64,000 nucleotides of DNA from Dyella sedimenti (GCF_022760995.1 NZ_JAKWJO010000001.1:496001-560000); one strand, 5' to 3'; positions 1 to 10,581 are shown, counted from the stretch's first letter. Notes: generated by a model not told the origin, from the sequence alone. Numbers and translations are program-made.

Positions 1-70
1 CGCATGGCGCAGCCCACCGGGCCGTGAACACGGCCGCAGGGTGGCGCGCTCGGGCGATGGCTTTCCCCAC

Positions 71-340
71 TCAGGCTCCTTCGTCGAACTTGCGGTCGAA
101 CAGCTCGACCACGGCGTTCAGGGCCGACTCCTCGTCGGGACCGTCGGCGCGCACGGTCAGCGGAGTGCCGATGCCCGCCGCCAGCATCATGACGCCCATG
201 ATGCTCTGCGCGTTGACCTCGCGCCCCTTGCTGATCAGCCACACCGTGGACTTGAACCCCTGCACCAGTTGCACCAGCTTGGCCGACGCGCGGGCGTGCA
301 GGCCCAGTTTGTTGGAAACGACAATGTCTTTTTCAAGCAT
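71..340 (-). CDS. ptsH: HPr phosphocarrier protein
   Basis: An 89-residue HPr-family protein, the usual length. It accepts phosphate from enzyme I on His15 (GLHARASAKL, residues 13-22) and passes it to EIIA proteins. The regulatory Ser46 (QSIMG) that HPr kinase/phosphorylase modifies is also present. It is the last complete gene of a minus-strand run: its ATG overlaps the end of the EIIA gene by 8 nt, and hprK lies two genes further upstream. Together these suggest a regulatory phosphotransfer chain rather than a sugar transporter, because no EIIB or EIIC gene is visible. Enzyme I (ptsI) would be expected just beyond the left edge. Cytosolic. Confidence 0.97.
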   Translation of the reverse strand: MLEKDIVVSNKLGLHARASAKLVQLVQGFKSTVWLISKGREVNAQSIMGVMMLAAGIGTPLTVRADGPDEESALNAVVELFDRKFDEGA

Positions 341-725
341 GATCGATGAAGATTCCCCCGCGGCCGCCAGTGGCCGCTATTTCCGCCAGCTCGTCCAATG
401 GTTTCTCGGCGTAGTTGAGCACGCGCAGCAGCATCGGCAGGTTGAGTCCCGAGACGCAGCGCAGGCGCACGCCCAGCGCGCCCAGCGACAGCCCGATGTT
501 GCAGGGCGTGGCGCCGTACAGGTCGGCCAGCACCAGCACGCCGTCGCCCTCGTCCAGTTCGCGCGCATGCCTGGCGGTGAGCGTGCGCATCACGTCGGGA
601 TCCGCCTGCGCGGGAATCTCGACCGCCTCCACCAGCAGCGGCAGCCTGGGCAGCACGTGCTGGGCGGCCGAGATCAGCGCCTTGCCGACCGCCTCGTGCG
701 TCATCAACAGCACGCCGACGCTCAT
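333..725 (-). CDS. PTS EIIA component, mannose/fructose (EIIA-Man) family
   Basis: A 130-residue protein of the EIIA-Man fold. It opens with a hydrophobic beta-strand leading to His10 (LLMTHEAVGKAL), the phosphorylation site in this family, and has the conserved segment DLYGATPCN near residues 68-76. The ATG at 725 gives the family length; longer reading in the same frame upstream is low-complexity out-of-frame coding. It sits between rapZ and ptsH, as in Xanthomonas and Xylella, and overlaps ptsH by 8 nt. With no membrane EII partner nearby it is inferred to be a regulatory acceptor of phosphate from HPr. Confidence 0.93.
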   Translation of the reverse strand: MSVGVLLMTHEAVGKALISAAQHVLPRLPLLVEAVEIPAQADPDVMRTLTARHARELDEGDGVLVLADLYGATPCNIGLSLGALGVRLRCVSGLNLPMLLRVLNYAEKPLDELAEIAATGGRGGIFIDHA

Positions 726-771
726 GGCGGCGTGCCGGTCCGTGGTAGCTGGAACATGGGCAGCATGGCTA

Positions 772-1671
772 TCACTCGAGTTCGCGATGGAAGGTAAGCA
801 CGCCATTGCGAAGCGCGCGGTAATGGGACGCCAGCTTCTCCACCAGGTAGACCGAGCGGTGGCGGCCGCCGGTGCAGCCGATGGCGATGGTGACATAGCT
901 GCGATCGTCCGCCTCGAAGCGGGGCAGCCAGGTGTCCAGCCAGCGCGCCGTGTCCGCGTAGTACTCGGCCACCAGCGGCTGGCTGTCCAGGTAGTCGCGC
1001 ACCGGCGCGTCCTTGCCCGACAACGGGCGCAGGGTGGGGTCCCAGTGCGGGTTGGGCAGGCAGCGGGCGTCGAACACGAAGTCGGCATCCAGCGGCAGGC
1101 CGCGGCGGAAGGCGAACGACTGGAACATCAGCGTCAGCCCCTCGGTGGCCCCGGCGTAGCCGGTGGCGATCAGGCGGCGCAGCTGGTGCACGTTCAGTTC
1201 GCTGGAATCGATCACCTTGTCGGCGATGGCCGAGAGCGGGCGCAATACGCGGCGTTCCTCGGCAATGGCGTCGGCCAGCGACAGGCCCTGCCAGGACAGC
1301 GGATGGCGGCGGCGAGTTTCCGAGTAGCGCTTGATCAGCACCTCGTCGCGGCAATCGAGAAAGATCAGGTGCGCCTGCACGCCGGCGGCCGCCAGCTCGG
1401 ACAGCATGGCCGGCATGCGCCGCAGGTCCTCGCTGGGATTGCGCACGTCCACGCCGACCGCCACGTGGCGATGCCGGCCGCCCTCGTGGCGGCTCACCGC
1501 GGTCACCAGCTGCGGCAGCAGCGCGGTGGGCAGGTTGTCGACGCAGTAGAACTCCAGGTCTTCCAGCGCGCGCAGCGCCACGGTCTTGCCGCCGCCGGAC
1601 ATGCCGCTGAGCACGATCAGGTGGATCGCGTCGGGCGGGCGCAGGGCCGGGCTGGAGGTCGTCTCGCTCAT
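772..1671 (-). CDS. rapZ: RapZ-family nucleotide-binding protein (YvcJ)
   Basis: A 299-residue P-loop protein with Walker A GMSGGGKT at 23-30 and the family C-terminal block CTGGRHRSV. In enterobacteria RapZ is an RNA-binding adaptor that directs RNase E to the sRNA GlmZ and so controls glucosamine-6-phosphate synthase; the target in Xanthomonadales is not established. The ATG at 1671 lies 4 nt after the hprK stop, so the two are probably translated together. The rpoN-hpf-hprK-rapZ-EIIA-ptsH order agrees with this identification. Confidence 0.95.
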   Translation of the reverse strand: MSETTSSPALRPPDAIHLIVLSGMSGGGKTVALRALEDLEFYCVDNLPTALLPQLVTAVSRHEGGRHRHVAVGVDVRNPSEDLRRMPAMLSELAAAGVQAHLIFLDCRDEVLIKRYSETRRRHPLSWQGLSLADAIAEERRVLRPLSAIADKVIDSSELNVHQLRRLIATGYAGATEGLTLMFQSFAFRRGLPLDADFVFDARCLPNPHWDPTLRPLSGKDAPVRDYLDSQPLVAEYYADTARWLDTWLPRFEADDRSYVTIAIGCTGGRHRSVYLVEKLASHYRALRNGVLTFHRELE

Positions 1672-1675
1672 GGGG

Positions 1676-2626
1676 TCACCAGGGAGGCAGCCGGCGCATC
1701 TGGTGCGCCTGGCGGTCGATGAAGGTCTGGGCCGGGTCGATGCCCTTGCTCTTGAGCACATGGTTGCGCACCGCCGCCTCCACCAGCACGGCGAGGTTGC
1801 GGCCCGGCGCCACCGGGATGGTGATCATCGGCACCTGCACCTCGAAGATCTCGCGGTGGCCGATGTCGCCGGTGAGGCGGGTCAGCCCGTCGGTGTCCTC
1901 GCCCTCGCGCAGTGGCTTCAGGTGCACCACCAGGCGCAGGTACTTGGATGGCTTGACCGCGGTGTGGCCGAACATCTCGCGCACGTTCAGCACGCCCAGG
2001 CCGCGCACTTCCAGCAGGTCCTGCAGCAGCTCCGGGCAGGTGCCATCGATCACGTCGGGGGCGATCAGGGTGAACTCGGTGGCGTCGTCGGCCACCAGCC
2101 GGTGGCCTCGGCTGATCAGCTCCAGCGCCAGCTCGCTCTTGCCCGAGCCCGATTCGCCGGTTATCAGCACGCCGATCGAGAACACTTCCAGGAACACGCC
2201 GTGCAGGGTGATCTTGGGCGCCAGCGTGCGTGCCAGGTAGTACTGCATCCAGGTGAGCAGTTCGTGGCCGCGCTTGGAGCTGATCCACAGCGGGGTGTTG
2301 GTTTCCTCCGCCACCTCGCGCAGGTCGGTGGGAATGGGCTGGTCCTTGGTCACGATCATCGCCACCGGCTGGTAGGCGGCGATCTTGTTGATGGCCTCCC
2401 AGCGCTGGCGCGAATCCAGCCCGTCGAGGAAGTTGAGCTCCTCGGTGCCGATGATCTGGATCTTGTTGGGATAGATGACGTTGAGGTAGCCGATCAGCGA
2501 CGGGCGGCGCGTGGTGGTGGCGGCGTGTTCGAGCACGCGCGATTCGCCGCGCATGCCGGAAACCCAGCGCAGCGCCATGCGCTCGTGGACGCCATCGTAG
2601 AGTTGTCGGGCGGTGAGCCGGTCCAA
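1676..2626 (-). CDS. hprK: HPr kinase/phosphorylase
   Basis: HPr(Ser) kinase/phosphorylase, 316 residues from the chosen start. Walker A GESGSGKS is at 157-164, followed by the HprK signature [14 protein letters not shown]. It phosphorylates and dephosphorylates Ser46 of HPr according to energy state. No ATG opens the frame. A TTG at 2626 is preceded by AAGGA with 6 nt spacing, and the protein then begins [13 protein letters not shown], which lines up with the usual family N-terminus (xxxTAREL). A second TTG at 2659 would add 11 residues with no good ribosome-binding site. Four bases separate its stop from rapZ. Confidence 0.94.
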   Translation of the reverse strand: MDRLTARQLYDGVHERMALRWVSGMRGESRVLEHAATTTRRPSLIGYLNVIYPNKIQIIGTEELNFLDGLDSRQRWEAINKIAAYQPVAMIVTKDQPIPTDLREVAEETNTPLWISSKRGHELLTWMQYYLARTLAPKITLHGVFLEVFSIGVLITGESGSGKSELALELISRGHRLVADDATEFTLIAPDVIDGTCPELLQDLLEVRGLGVLNVREMFGHTAVKPSKYLRLVVHLKPLREGEDTDGLTRLTGDIGHREIFEVQVPMITIPVAPGRNLAVLVEAAVRNHVLKSKGIDPAQTFIDRQAHQMRRLPPW

Positions 2627-2739
2627 GCCTTGTCCTTTGCGCCGCGAGGGGGAGCCCAATCGGTTCCGGGCGGCTGCATGGACATTGTGCCAGTTCGCAC
2701 CGGCGGACGCCTTGGATGGCGGAAAACGGGGGAGGGCAG

Positions 2740-2762
2740 GGCCCGCCCGGGACGGGCGGGCC
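2740..2762. terminator. GC-only stem-loop after hpf
   Basis: A perfect 10-bp G/C stem (GGCCCGCCCG / CGGGCGGGCC, loop GGA) begins 9 nt beyond the hpf stop on the minus strand. No U-tract follows, so it is a weak intrinsic-terminator candidate. It may instead stabilise the hpf 3' end or reduce read-through into hprK. Confidence 0.4.
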
Positions 2763-2771
2763 GGGGCGGGA

Positions 2772-3095
2772 TCAGCCGTACTTGCGTTCCTCGCGGGCGG
2801 CGCGCTGGTGCTTGTCGCAGATCTTCTCGCGGTGCTTGCGCAACTGGGTCACCAGCTTGTCGAACAAGACGTCGATGGAGACGTACATGTCGTTCTCCAG
2901 GGCCTCTGCGTGCAGGGTGGAGCCCGACACGGTCAACGTGCCTTCGGCGCGCTGCTGCAGCTTGTTCACGGAGAGCACGACACTGAGGCCGAGGATCCGG
3001 TCATCGAGGCGGTTGAGGCGGTCGAGCCGACTGTTCACGTGGTCTCTTAGCGCCGGGGTGACTTCGATCTGCTGACCGCTGAGCTGAACTTGCAT
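2772..3095 (-). CDS. hpf: Ribosome hibernation promoting factor (HPF/YhbH)
   Basis: A 107-residue S30AE/HPF protein of the short type, which binds the 30S subunit and promotes 100S dimers in stationary phase. It starts [20 protein letters not shown], the typical family N-terminus, and has a basic C-terminal tail ([13 protein letters not shown]). The start is fixed by AGGAGG seven nt upstream of the ATG at 3095. It lies directly downstream of rpoN, as in most gammaproteobacteria. A ptsN gene is often found after hpf in this locus, but here only a short non-coding gap precedes hprK. Confidence 0.96.
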   Translation of the reverse strand: MQVQLSGQQIEVTPALRDHVNSRLDRLNRLDDRILGLSVVLSVNKLQQRAEGTLTVSGSTLHAEALENDMYVSIDVLFDKLVTQLRKHREKICDKHQRAAREERKYG

Positions 3096-3416
3096 GTTGC
3101 GCCTCCTCTGGTACTCGCCGCCGACGCGGCTGGGGTCGGTGCGCAGGCCGCGGCGGACGCGGCGGGGCACCTTTGAAAGCCCTGGGAATGTCGAGTGGAA
3201 CGTGTCCGGCCTCCTCACCAAGTCGTGATGGTCACTATGCACCCATATCGGGGGCATCCGCGTTATGCAAACCTTTACAACGTGCCATGACGGCGGCCGT
3301 CACCCGGGATCGTCCCGTCCATGATGATGAGGACGATTTTTCCGCCGCCAAGTTCCCGGGGCCGTTTGCCGCAGCGGTAGGTGCCTTCCCGATGCCGGCG
3401 GGTTGCCGCCGTGCGC
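3096..3416. other. Non-coding gap between rpoN and hpf
   Basis: No gene could be supported in these 321 bases on either strand. The stretch presumably carries the hpf promoter, since hpf has its own strong ribosome-binding site and is separated from rpoN. A TGGCACG near 3280-3286 (minus strand) resembles half of a sigma-54 promoter, but its partner TTGCA is 10 nt away instead of 4. Confidence 0.5.
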
Positions 3417-4880
3417 CTAGCCGGCGCGCTGGCGCTCGCTGGAGCTGGGAATGCGCATGGCCTCGCGGTACTTGGCGACGGTGCGTCGGGCAACCTGGAT
3501 GCCCTTGCGATGCAGTTCCTCCGCGATGGCCTGGTCGGACAGCGGCTTGCGCGGGTCCTCGGCATCGACCAGCTTGCGCAGCATGGCCTGGATGGCGGTG
3601 GCCGACGCGCTGCCACCGTCCTCGGTGGACACGCCGCTGGAAAAGAAATGCTTGAGTTCGAAGGTGCCGCGCGGCGTGTGGATGTACTTGCGCGTGGTCA
3701 CGCGGGAAATGGTGGATTCGTGCATGCCCACTTCCTCGGCCACCTCGCGCAGCACCAGCGGGTGCATGGCCTCGGGACCGTAGTCGAGGAAGGCGCTCTG
3801 CCGGCGCACGATGGCCTCGGCCACCTTGAGCAGGGTCTCGGCGCGCGATTCCAGGCTCTTGATCAGCCAGCGAGCCTCTTGCAACTGGCCGCGCATCCAG
3901 CTCGCGTCGGTGCCGCGCGCCTGGGCGATCAGTCCGCAGTAATGCTGGTTCAGGCCAAGCCGCGGCTGGCAATCCGGGTTGAGGCTGACGCGCCAGCGGC
4001 CGCCTTCCTTGCGGGCATAGACGTCCGGCGCCACGTATTCTACCGGGGTGACGTCCAGCGCCGCGCCGGGGCGCGGATCGAGGCTGCGGATCAACACCGC
4101 GGCGGCGGCGGTCTCGTCCTCGCTCGCGCGCAGCTTGCGCGCCAGGCGCGCGATGTCGTTGCGGGCCAGCAGTTCCAGCTCGCTGTCGACGATGCGCAAG
4201 GCCAGCTCGCGTTGCGGCGTGTCGGGATCGAACTGCTCCAACTGCACGCGCAGGCAGTCGCGCAGGTCCAGGCTGGCCACGCCGGTGGGGTCGAAGCGCT
4301 GCAGCATGCGCCGCACGTGCTCCACCTCGGCGGCGCTGGCCTTGAGGTCGCCGGGCAGGGCCGTGAGCAGCGATTCCATGCTTTCGGTGAGATAGCCGTC
4401 CGGGTTGAGCGCGTCGATCAGCACCGCCGCGATGGCGCGGTCGCGCACGCTCATGTGGCTCAGGTTGAGCTGCCACAGCAGGTGTTCCTGCAGGGTTTCC
4501 GGGGCGGCGCTCTGCGGTTCGAAGTTGTCGTCGTCGTGGCTGGCGCCGTTGCGCGAGGACGCGCCGCCGCCGGAGAAATCGATCGGGTCCTCGCCGGCGC
4601 CATCGCCATCGCTCCACTCGGGCGCCTCGGCGTCATCGACGGTGTCGCTGGCGCTGGTCCCGGCGCCGTTGGCCGGCACCGGCTCGATGATCTCGCGCTC
4701 GTCGCCGTCGGCGTTCTCCGGATTGTCGTCGGTGAACTCCAGCAGGGGATTGCTCTCGGCGATCTGCCGCAACTCGGCCTCCAGCTCCAACTGCGACAGC
4801 TGCAGGAGGCGGATGGCCTGCTGCAGCTGCGGGGTCAGCGTGAGCTGCTGGTTGAGTCGAAACTGCAGTCCGGGTTTCAT
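3417..4880 (-). CDS. rpoN: RNA polymerase sigma-54 factor
   Basis: A 487-residue sigma-54 factor. Region I is glutamine- and leucine-rich (MKPGLQFRLNQQLTLTPQLQQ), an acidic region II spans roughly residues 50-115, and the DNA-binding C-terminus ends with the RpoN box ARRTVAKYRE near residues 464-473, which recognises the -24 element. It directs transcription that depends on AAA+ enhancer-binding proteins. It lies 154 nt downstream of lptB and upstream of hpf, the standard order. Length and motifs are complete. Confidence 0.98.
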   Translation of the reverse strand: MKPGLQFRLNQQLTLTPQLQQAIRLLQLSQLELEAELRQIAESNPLLEFTDDNPENADGDEREIIEPVPANGAGTSASDTVDDAEAPEWSDGDGAGEDPIDFSGGGASSRNGASHDDDNFEPQSAAPETLQEHLLWQLNLSHMSVRDRAIAAVLIDALNPDGYLTESMESLLTALPGDLKASAAEVEHVRRMLQRFDPTGVASLDLRDCLRVQLEQFDPDTPQRELALRIVDSELELLARNDIARLARKLRASEDETAAAAVLIRSLDPRPGAALDVTPVEYVAPDVYARKEGGRWRVSLNPDCQPRLGLNQHYCGLIAQARGTDASWMRGQLQEARWLIKSLESRAETLLKVAEAIVRRQSAFLDYGPEAMHPLVLREVAEEVGMHESTISRVTTRKYIHTPRGTFELKHFFSSGVSTEDGGSASATAIQAMLRKLVDAEDPRKPLSDQAIAEELHRKGIQVARRTVAKYREAMRIPSSSERQRAG

Positions 4881-5034
4881 GCCAGCCGGGTAGGATGAAC
4901 GTCGAGGTCATCCTAACTCCTGGCCCCGGGGTCGGCCATAGGTCAAAGGCGGAACCGCGTAGCAGCTCCGGACGACTGCGGCGGCCGGGGCGCGATGGTT
5001 GTCATGGACAGCGACCGGGGCGGCTGTGTTCCGG

Positions 5035-5754
5035 CTAGAGGCGGAATTCGCGGCCCAGGTAGACCTCGCGCACCTTCTCGTCGGCCAGGATGTGCGCCGG
5101 GGTGCCGCGCGACAGCACTTCGCCGTCGTTGAGGATGTAGGCGCGGTCGCAGATGCCCAGCGTCTCGCGCACGTTGTGGTCGGTGATGAGCACGCCGATG
5201 CCGCGCTCCTTGAGGTGGCGCACGATGCGCTGGATCTCGCCCACCGAAATGGGGTCCACGCCGGCGAACGGCTCGTCCAGCAACATGTAGCGGGGATGGG
5301 CGGCCAGGGCGCGGGCGATCTCCACGCGGCGGCGCTCGCCGCCAGACAGGCTGATGCCCTTCTGGTCGGCGATGTGGGCGATCTTCAGCTCGTCCAGCAG
5401 GCTTTCCAGCTCGTTGGCGCGGCGCTTCTCGTCCCAGCCTTCGCGCAGCTCCAGCACGGCCATGATGTTGTCGGCCACGCTGAGGCGGCGGAACACCGAG
5501 GCTTCCTGCGGCAGGTAACCGATGCCCAGCTTGGCGCGCTGGTGCATGGGCAGGCCGGTGATGTCCTGCTTGTCCAGCTTGATGACGCCGGCATCGGCCT
5601 CGATCAGGCCCACCACCATGTAGAAGCAGGTGGTCTTGCCCGCGCCATTGGGGCCGAGCAGGCCGACCACCTCGCCCTCGCGGATGGAGAAGGCGAAGTC
5701 GCGCACGACCTGGCGTGCCTTGAAGCTTTTTTGCAGACCTTCGGCGGAAAGCAT
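5035..5754 (-). CDS. lptB: LPS export ABC transporter ATPase LptB
   Basis: A 239-residue ABC ATPase with Walker A GPNGAGKT (34-41), signature LSGGE (136-140) and Walker B YMLLDEP (156-162). LptB2 powers LptFG, which lifts LPS from the inner membrane into the LptC-LptA bridge. The LptB-typical [21 protein letters not shown] segment confirms the subfamily. The ATG is 3 nt after the lptA stop, so the two genes are coupled. Confidence 0.98.
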   Translation of the reverse strand: MLSAEGLQKSFKARQVVRDFAFSIREGEVVGLLGPNGAGKTTCFYMVVGLIEADAGVIKLDKQDITGLPMHQRAKLGIGYLPQEASVFRRLSVADNIMAVLELREGWDEKRRANELESLLDELKIAHIADQKGISLSGGERRRVEIARALAAHPRYMLLDEPFAGVDPISVGEIQRIVRHLKERGIGVLITDHNVRETLGICDRAYILNDGEVLSRGTPAHILADEKVREVYLGREFRL

Positions 5755-5757
5755 CGA

Positions 5758-6369
5758 TCAGTGGCCCTCGGCCGGCTTGGTGGCGGGCTGCGGCGCCGGG
5801 GTGGTGGCGGGCTTGGCCGGCGCGGGCGCCGGGGCGCCCGGCTTCTGCTTGGGCAGGATCACGCCGTGCACCAGGCCGTCGCCGCCGGCCTCGCCGGTAA
5901 TCAGCGCGGTCTGCGTGTTGTAGGTGAGCTTCTCGCCGTGGAATTCGCCGCGGCCCTGCTGGCGCACCACCGCGTTGCCGGTAAGCACCGCGATGCCGTT
6001 GATGTTGTCGTAGTCGAGCTGGGCGGCGTCGCCCTGCATCAGGTTGCCGGCGTCGTCGAGCTGCTCGATGTGCGCCGGCTTGCCGGTGACCACGGCGCGC
6101 GACACCTGGGTGTCGGCGTCCAGGTACAGCTTGGCCAGGTCGCCGGTCAGCTTCATGGTGCCCTGGGTGGCCACCACGCTGCCGGTCAGGGTGGTGATGG
6201 TGTTGGGCGCGTTGAAGCCGTCCATGGACTTGGACGAGAAGTTCATCGGCTGGTTGCGGTCATCCTGCTTGGCCAGCGCCGGCTGCAGGGCGAGCAGCCC
6301 CAGGCACAGCAGGCCGAGGTGCAGCTTGGGACTTCTTGGGGCGCGGCGGGAACGAGCCGGTGACTTCAT
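5758..6369 (-). CDS. lptA: LPS transport periplasmic protein LptA
   Basis: A 203-residue OstA/LptA-domain protein that forms the periplasmic LPS bridge between LptC and LptD. A signal peptide (KLHLGLLCLGLLALQPALA) precedes the beta-jellyroll domain; the tail is Pro/Ala-rich (about residues 165-203). The ATG at 6369 is preceded by GGAG at a suitable distance and gives a clean signal peptide. It lies inside the end of lptC, so the two genes overlap by 110 nt in different frames. Confidence 0.93.
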   Translation of the reverse strand: MKSPARSRRAPRSPKLHLGLLCLGLLALQPALAKQDDRNQPMNFSSKSMDGFNAPNTITTLTGSVVATQGTMKLTGDLAKLYLDADTQVSRAVVTGKPAHIEQLDDAGNLMQGDAAQLDYDNINGIAVLTGNAVVRQQGRGEFHGEKLTYNTQTALITGEAGGDGLVHGVILPKQKPGAPAPAPAKPATTPAPQPATKPAEGH

Positions 6370-6928
6370 CGAACAGCTCCAGATGATTGGTGTTGAGGTT
6401 GGCACGCATGCCGACCCCGTTAAGTGTACGTGCGCCCTGCTTCATGTGCGCCGGGGCATCCGTCACCATGCGGTTTTCCTTGGGCCAGGCGGTCACCTCG
6501 GAGGTATGCATTTCCGCCGCGTCGGTGTCGCCGAAAGCCGCCCGGTGCATGTAGACCGGCCCCTGCAGCTTGAGCAGGGTACCGCTCTTGTCGACCCAGG
6601 CGTAGAGCGAATCGCCCAGCCACGGCGGCACGCCCGGCTGGTTGGAGGGCAGCTCGAACTTGGGCGTGTTGATGTACAGCGACTCGTCGTTCTCGCGCCG
6701 TTCCAGGTGCGGGGCGACCATCTGGAAGCTGGGCTGGCCATCCACGTCGTAGGACCACAGCCGGAAGTTGGTCAGCGTGTAGCCCGAACGGGGCGGCCCC
6801 ACGAAGTCGTTGGTCCGGGGGGCGGGCGCCAGCCACCAGTACAGCATCTGGGCCGCGCCGGTGGCCAGGCCGACCAGGACGATGGCCACGGGCAGGCCGC
6901 GGTCGCGCAGGTAGGTGCGCAGGCTCAC
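6260..6928 (-). CDS. lptC: LPS export protein LptC
   Basis: A 222-residue LptC-family protein with a single N-terminal membrane anchor (LPVAIVLVGLATGAAQMLYWW) and a periplasmic jellyroll that receives LPS from LptFG. The start is a GTG at 6928 overlapping the kdsC stop (GTGA). After the conserved domain it continues into a Pro/Ala/Lys-rich tail of about 30 residues encoded within the start of lptA. That tail may be a dispensable consequence of the overlap. Confidence 0.93.
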   Translation of the reverse strand: MSLRTYLRDRGLPVAIVLVGLATGAAQMLYWWLAPAPRTNDFVGPPRSGYTLTNFRLWSYDVDGQPSFQMVAPHLERRENDESLYINTPKFELPSNQPGVPPWLGDSLYAWVDKSGTLLKLQGPVYMHRAAFGDTDAAEMHTSEVTAWPKENRMVTDAPAHMKQGARTLNGVGMRANLNTNHLELFDEVTGSFPPRPKKSQAAPRPAVPGAARPAAGAGQAG

Positions 6929-7470
6929 AGCCAGCGCTCCCGCTCGGCGCCGGCCTTGCCCTGGGCGAGCAGGATCATGTCGGCTACCTCGCGCGCCGCA
7001 CCCTGGCCGCCGTTCAGGCGGGTGCGCCAATGGGCCTGCTCGGCCACCCAGGGATGGGCGTTGGCCACGGCGACGGCCAGTCCGACATCGCGCATGGGCG
7101 CCAGGTCGGGCAGGTCGTCGCCGACGAAGGCCGCCTGCTCCGGCGCCAGCGCCAGGGCTTCCAGCAATTGCTGCAGGCAGGCGCGCTTGTCGCCCTGGCC
7201 CTGGTAGACGTGGGCGATGTCCAGTTCCTCCGCGCGCAGGGCCACCGGATGGCTGATGCGCGCGGACATGATGGCCACCTGCACGCCATGGGCCATCAGC
7301 CGCTTCAGGCCCAGGCCGTCGTGCACGTGGAACACCTTGGTCTCATGGCCGTCCTCGGCGTACCACAGGCGGCCGTCGGTCAGCGTGCCGTCCACGTCGA
7401 AGATGGCGAGGCGGACCTTGGCGGCACGGGCAAGGACGTCGGCGGGGAGGTCGGAGAGGTAGCTGGGCAC
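6925..7470 (-). CDS. kdsC: 3-deoxy-D-manno-octulosonate 8-phosphate phosphatase KdsC
   Basis: A HAD-superfamily phosphatase of about 181 residues that removes phosphate from Kdo-8-phosphate to give Kdo for lipid A-core assembly. The catalytic motif FDVDGTLTDG is near residue 25 and a later GDDLPDLAPM block supplies the acidic HAD loop. No ATG gives the usual N-terminus. The GTG at 7470 (VPSYLSDLPADVL) matches the family length; an ATG at 7539 and a GTG at 7572 are alternatives without better ribosome-binding sites. It follows kdsD, the preceding enzyme of the same pathway. Confidence 0.93.
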   Translation of the reverse strand: MPSYLSDLPADVLARAAKVRLAIFDVDGTLTDGRLWYAEDGHETKVFHVHDGLGLKRLMAHGVQVAIMSARISHPVALRAEELDIAHVYQGQGDKRACLQQLLEALALAPEQAAFVGDDLPDLAPMRDVGLAVAVANAHPWVAEQAHWRTRLNGGQGAAREVADMILLAQGKAGAERERWL

Positions 7471-7632
7471 TGGCGGGGACCGTCGGTAGTCAAAGGGGAG
7501 GGGGATGGGGGCGGGCACGAAAACCGGATGCCGGGGCATGTCATGAACGCATGGCGGGAAGCAATGGTGCACTCGCCCGGGTGGCGGGCATGCATGCTTG
7601 CGCCCCCGCTACCCATCTCCCAACCCCCTGGA

Positions 7633-8643
7633 TCACACCACGCGTGCGCGCAGCAGATCGTGAATGTTCAGCGCGCCCACCACCTGCTGCTCGTCGTTGA
7701 CCACCAGCAGGGCGTGGATCTGGTGTTTCTCCATCAGCTGGGCCGCCTCGATGGCCAGCTTGTCCGCGCTGATGGTCTTGGGGCCGCGGGTCATCAGCTC
7801 GGCCACGGTGGCGCCGCGCAGATCCAGGTCGTCGTCGTCCAGCGCGCGGCGCAGGTCGCCGTCGGTGAACACGCCCAGCAGGTGCTTGCTGGCGTCGATC
7901 ACCGCGGTCATGCCCAGGTGCTTGCGGGTCATTTCCATCAGCGCTTCGGTCAGCGTGGCATTGGGCGGTACCGCCGGGATGCCTTCGCCGGTATGCATGA
8001 CGTCGCTGATGTGCAGCAGCAGGCGGCGTCCCAGGCTGCCGGCCGGGTGCGAGCGGGCGAAATCCTCCGAGGTGAAGCCGCGCGCCTCCAGCAGGGCGAC
8101 GGCCAGGGCATCGCCCATTACCAGCGCCGCGGTAGTGCTGGCGGTGGGGGCCAGGCCCAGCGGGCAGGCCTCGGCGGCGATGCTGGCGTCCAGGTGCACG
8201 TTGGCCTGCTCGGCCAGCGAGGACTGCGCATTGCCGGTGATGGCGATCAGCGGGATGCCCTGGCGCTTGATCACGGGAAGGATGAACAGCACCTCGTCGG
8301 TCTCGCCGGAGTTGGACAGGGCCAGCACCACATCCTGCGGCAGGATCATGCCCAGATCGCCATGGCTGGCCTCGCCCGGATGGACGAAGAAGGCCGGCGT
8401 GCCGGTGGAGGCCAGGGTGGCGGCGATCTTGCGGCCCACGTGGCCGGACTTGCCCATGCCGGTGACCACCACGCGCCCGGAGCAGCCCAAGATCAGCCGG
8501 CAGGCCTCGACGAACTCGGGGCCGACGCGGGGCTCCAGGGCGCGGATGGCGGCCGCCTCGGTGGCGATCACGGTGCGCGCGTTGCGCACGATGGAGTCGG
8601 CGTCGAGCGCGTGATGGCTGGCGGTGGCGGCGTGGGCGTTCAT
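7633..8643 (-). CDS. kdsD: Arabinose-5-phosphate isomerase KdsD
   Basis: A 336-residue enzyme converting ribulose-5-phosphate to arabinose-5-phosphate, the first step to Kdo. It has an SIS sugar-isomerase domain (about 40-175; VVTGMGKSGHVGRKIAATL and LSNSGETDE) followed by two CBS domains (about 205-335; VFTDGDLRRAL). The ATG at 8643 has a GAGGA ribosome-binding site. It is the first gene of the kdsD-kdsC-lptC-lptA-lptB-rpoN run and is divergent from ibaG. Confidence 0.96.
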   Translation of the reverse strand: MNAHAATASHHALDADSIVRNARTVIATEAAAIRALEPRVGPEFVEACRLILGCSGRVVVTGMGKSGHVGRKIAATLASTGTPAFFVHPGEASHGDLGMILPQDVVLALSNSGETDEVLFILPVIKRQGIPLIAITGNAQSSLAEQANVHLDASIAAEACPLGLAPTASTTAALVMGDALAVALLEARGFTSEDFARSHPAGSLGRRLLLHISDVMHTGEGIPAVPPNATLTEALMEMTRKHLGMTAVIDASKHLLGVFTDGDLRRALDDDDLDLRGATVAELMTRGPKTISADKLAIEAAQLMEKHQIHALLVVNDEQQVVGALNIHDLLRARVV

Positions 8644-8899
8644 GTGTCCTCGGGTGCAGGGCCAGCAGGTCGTCATGGTCCTGAATGGCGGCGACGGTGC
8701 GGGATATCCCGTCAAATCATGATCTTGGCGGTCGGTGGCGTCCGCGGGAAGGAGGCCGCCGCCAGCTCGTGTCGTTTCTGCGACAGAGGTTTTCCATTAC
8801 CATGGCATATTCGCATTTTAACGTCATAGTCGATGCTGTTGGGTTCCGCTGGCGCGGAGCTCCACACCGTTGACGAGAACCCCGCAACTGGAACAACCC

Positions 8900-10442
<1,543 letters not shown>

Positions 10443-10452
10443 GGATGGATCG

Positions 10453-10481
10453 AAAAAGGCCGCGAAAGCGGCCTTCTTTTC
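10453..10481. terminator. Terminator after murA
   Basis: Stem AAGGCCGC/GCGGCCTT with a GAAA loop (10456-10475) followed by CTTTTC. An A-run on the left side allows function in both directions, serving murA on plus and the DUF3108 gene on minus. Confidence 0.85.
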
Positions 10482-10490
10482 GCTTCCCTT

Positions 10491-10564
10491 GTAGGAGCGC
10501 ACCCAGTGCGCGACCACCGACGACAGCCATCGCCTCGTCGGTCGCGCACTGGGTGCGCTCCTAC
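10491..10564. repeat. REP-like palindrome pair
   Basis: A 25-bp arm (10491-10515, GTAGGAGCGCACCCAGTGCG plus CGACC) is repeated as an exact inverted copy at 10540-10564. It is one of at least six loci in this window carrying the same family of extragenic palindromes. Its place between murA and DUF3108, both ending here, is typical of REP elements. Confidence 0.9.
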
Positions 10565-10581
10565 AGGCAGACGGCGGGATT

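Noticed and set aside
1-70. Possible start of ptsI at the left edge
   Set aside because: An ATG can be read at 5-3 on the minus strand, but no coding sequence remains inside the window to support it.
3266-3286. Sigma-54-like promoter upstream of hpf (TGGCACG ... TTTGC, minus strand)
   Set aside because: The two blocks are separated so that GG and GC are 16 nt apart instead of 10. Sigma-54 does not tolerate that spacing.
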